22,795 nucleotides of DNA. Source: Prevotellaceae bacterium (GTDB lineage: Bacteria > Bacteroidota > Bacteroidia > Bacteroidales > UBA932). Below the pieces are notes generated by a model that was not told the DNA's origin, did not search any database, and saw only the letters and a list, made by a program, of their open reading frames with translations. The position numbers and the translations under genes were made by a program. Of this stretch, positions 21,562-22,795 are shown one piece after another. The stretch spans positions 1 to 22,795 of the forward strand of contig JAIROF010000162.1 in assembly GCA_031257655.1 (NCBI GenBank). Direction: 5' to 3'. Positions within the stretch are counted from its first letter, which is position 1. Each line of letters starts with the position of its first letter.

Positions 21562-22446
21562 ATGGAAGACAGCCGTCGTTTTTTGCAAAAAAAAACACAC
21601 CTGCGCTGCGGCGGGCAGGAGCTTAACCTCTCAACGCCTGTGGTGATGGGCATTTTGAATGTCACCCCCGATTCGTTTTTTCCGGGCAGCCGCGCCACCG
21701 CTGCCGACGCCGTGGCGGCGCGCGTGCACCGGATGCTGAGCGATGGCGCCGCCATTATCGACGTTGGGGCGTACTCAACGCGCCCCGGAGCCGGCCCCGT
21801 GCCGCCTGCGGAGGAGCTGCGCCGCCTGTGCGCCGCAATGGAGGTCGTGCGGGGAAAGTTTCCGCAGGCGGTAGCTTCCGTCGACACGTTTCGGGCGGAG
21901 GTGGTGCGCGAGGTCGTGGCGCAGTTTGGCGCGGTAATCGTCAACGACATTTCGGGCGGGCAGCTCGGCCAGGGGATGTTTGAAGCGGCCGCCGAGCTCG
22001 GCCTCCCCTACGTGCTGATGCACATGCGCGGAACGCCGCAAACCATGCAGCAGCACACGGCCTACGCCAACCTGGTGGAGGAGGTGGTGCGCTACCTGTC
22101 GGAAAAGGTCAACGCGCTGCACGCCGCAGGCGTAGCCGACGTTATCATCGACCCCGGCTTCGGATTTGCCAAAACGACGGCGCAAAATTTTGAGCTGCTG
22201 GCGCGGCTGGAGGAGCTTAAAATCTTTGAGCTCCCTGTGCTTGCCGGCCTTTCGCGCAAGTCGATGGTGTACCGGACGCTGAGCGTGACGCCGGCGGAAG
22301 CCCTCAACGGCACCACCGCGCTCAACATGCTGGCGCTCGCCAACGGCGCCGACATTCTCCGCGTGCACGACGTGAAGGAAGCCGCTGAAGCCGTAGCGCT
22401 GTGGGCGGCAACAAAAGCGGCGGCGGCGGCGGCGGCGGCGGAGTAG
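21562..22446 (+). CDS. folP: Dihydropteroate synthase
   Basis: FolP joins p-aminobenzoate to 6-hydroxymethyl-dihydropterin pyrophosphate in folate synthesis; it is the target of sulfonamides. The 294-residue TIM-barrel product has all the usual loops: GILNVTPDSFF, DVGAYSTRPGA (loop 2), ASVDTFRAEVV, IVNDISGGQ, YVLMHMRGTPQTMQ, IIDPGFGFAKT and PVLAGLSRKSM. The last three strand/helix units (LNGTTALNMLALANGADILRVHDVKEA) are also normal. ATG at 21562 (MEDSRRFL) follows the -7 element, so the earlier in-frame ATG at 21436, which lies inside tmk, is rejected. Oddly, the protein ends in eight alanines and a glutamate, encoded by a (GCG)8 run at 22417-22440 just before the stop. This tail lies beyond the conserved fold. 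Confidence 0.96.
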   Translation: MEDSRRFLQKKTHLRCGGQELNLSTPVVMGILNVTPDSFFPGSRATAADAVAARVHRMLSDGAAIIDVGAYSTRPGAGPVPPAEELRRLCAAMEVVRGKFPQAVASVDTFRAEVVREVVAQFGAVIVNDISGGQLGQGMFEAAAELGLPYVLMHMRGTPQTMQQHTAYANLVEEVVRYLSEKVNALHAAGVADVIIDPGFGFAKTTAQNFELLARLEELKIFELPVLAGLSRKSMVYRTLSVTPAEALNGTTALNMLALANGADILRVHDVKEAAEAVALWAATKAAAAAAAAE

Positions 22447-22486
22447 CGGCGGCAGCGACGGCGGCGGAGTAGCGGCGGCGACGGCT
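22417..22486. repeat. GCG trinucleotide tract spanning the folP stop
   Basis: Eight perfect GCG codons end folP, followed by GAG TAG. GC-rich triplets continue, and GGCGGCGGAGTAGCGGCGGC occurs twice (once across the stop, once about 27 bp later). The second in-frame TAG means that copy-number change in the tract would mainly change the length of the alanine tail. Confidence 0.85.
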
Positions 22487-22506
22487 AAGCAAAGCGCGCG
22501 CACCTT

Positions 22507-22698
22507 TATACTCCGCAGGGTCGAAAGCTGCGATTTGTTTTTTCAGCGCGCAGATGGCGCAGATTCTTATGATTTACGCAGATTTTGGCCATTTGGCTGC
22601 GCCGAGATCCGCTACGCTCCGGTTCTTCAGCTGCATAAATCATAAAAATCTGCGCCATCTGCGCACCGTTTCCGTACAAAACCATGCCGAGCGCAGCA
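22507..22698. repeat. ~200-bp dispersed repeat, copy 2, with a 29-bp stem
   Basis: Same landmarks and orientation as 7247-7447. In this copy the core is enclosed by 29-bp arms with one mismatch (22548-22576, starting GCGCAGATGGCGCAGATT, and 22636-22664) around a 59-nt loop. The stem is itself made of CGCAGAT-type sub-repeats. Beyond 22698 no gene is visible up to the right edge. Confidence 0.8.
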
Positions 22699-22795
22699 TT
22701 AAAGAGCGGCTGGGGAAAAAATTGAAAACTGGGAGACCTGCTCTATGGCGAATGTATACTGTACGCGGGTATATTTTGTGCATTGGCTACGCCGA

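Overview
The window looks like chromosomal DNA of a member of the Bacteroidota, probably Bacteroidales. Three things suggest this. Several gene starts are preceded by the Bacteroidota promoter form (TTG or TTTG, 19-20 bp spacer, TAnnTTTG). The genes include a DoxX protein of the BT_3928 type, an LpxL-like acyltransferase, a CarA whose glutaminase motif reads GICMGN, and remnants of IS1380-type and IS1634-type insertion sequences. Coding regions are GC-rich, while the gaps between transcription units are lower in GC and packed with short repeats. The genus cannot be fixed from the sequence alone. I see no rRNA, tRNA, CRISPR array, phage genes or replication origin.

Layout. 1-949: a possible transposase tail, then repeats. 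950-3063: carA and a GT9 (heptosyltransferase-type) glycosyltransferase on the plus strand. 3064-3395: repeats. 3396-5448: cardiolipin synthase and a small DUF308/HdeD-like membrane protein on the minus strand. 5449-6002: a degenerate 34-38 bp repeat array and hairpins. 6003-7106: a membrane-anchored endonuclease/exonuclease/phosphatase-fold protein. 7107-8022: a dispersed repeat and the metY promoter. 8023-9327: metY. 9360-11738: miaA, a pRiA4b ORF-3-like protein and an LpxL-like acyltransferase on the minus strand. 11883-13540: a HAD phosphatase and a fibronectin-III lipoprotein on the minus strand. 13541-14219: a truncated IS1380-type element. 14220-16141: an LpxH-like phosphoesterase and a MurG-like glycosyltransferase on the plus strand. 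16223-18460: a PL8 lyase of chondroitinase-AC type. 18461-19557: a second copy of the 34-bp array, interrupted by an internally deleted IS1634-like element. 19558-21482: a BT_3928-type DoxX protein and tmk. 21562-22446: folP on the plus strand. 22447-22795: a second copy of the dispersed repeat.

Functional themes are envelope and lipid work (GT9, cls, LpxL-like, LpxH-like, MurG-like GT, DoxX), nucleotide, folate and methionine metabolism (carA, tmk, folP, metY), tRNA modification (miaA) and glycosaminoglycan degradation (PL8). The genes are ordinary housekeeping or envelope genes. What stands out is the intergenic DNA: four unrelated heptamer arrays, two loci of a T-tract/GTCCACGAATT array, three copies of a CGTCCTGCCGAATT hairpin, a perfect 30-bp palindrome, a ~200-bp repeat pair, and a MITE-like deleted IS flanked by identical 34-bp direct repeats. 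I found no convincing new multi-gene system.
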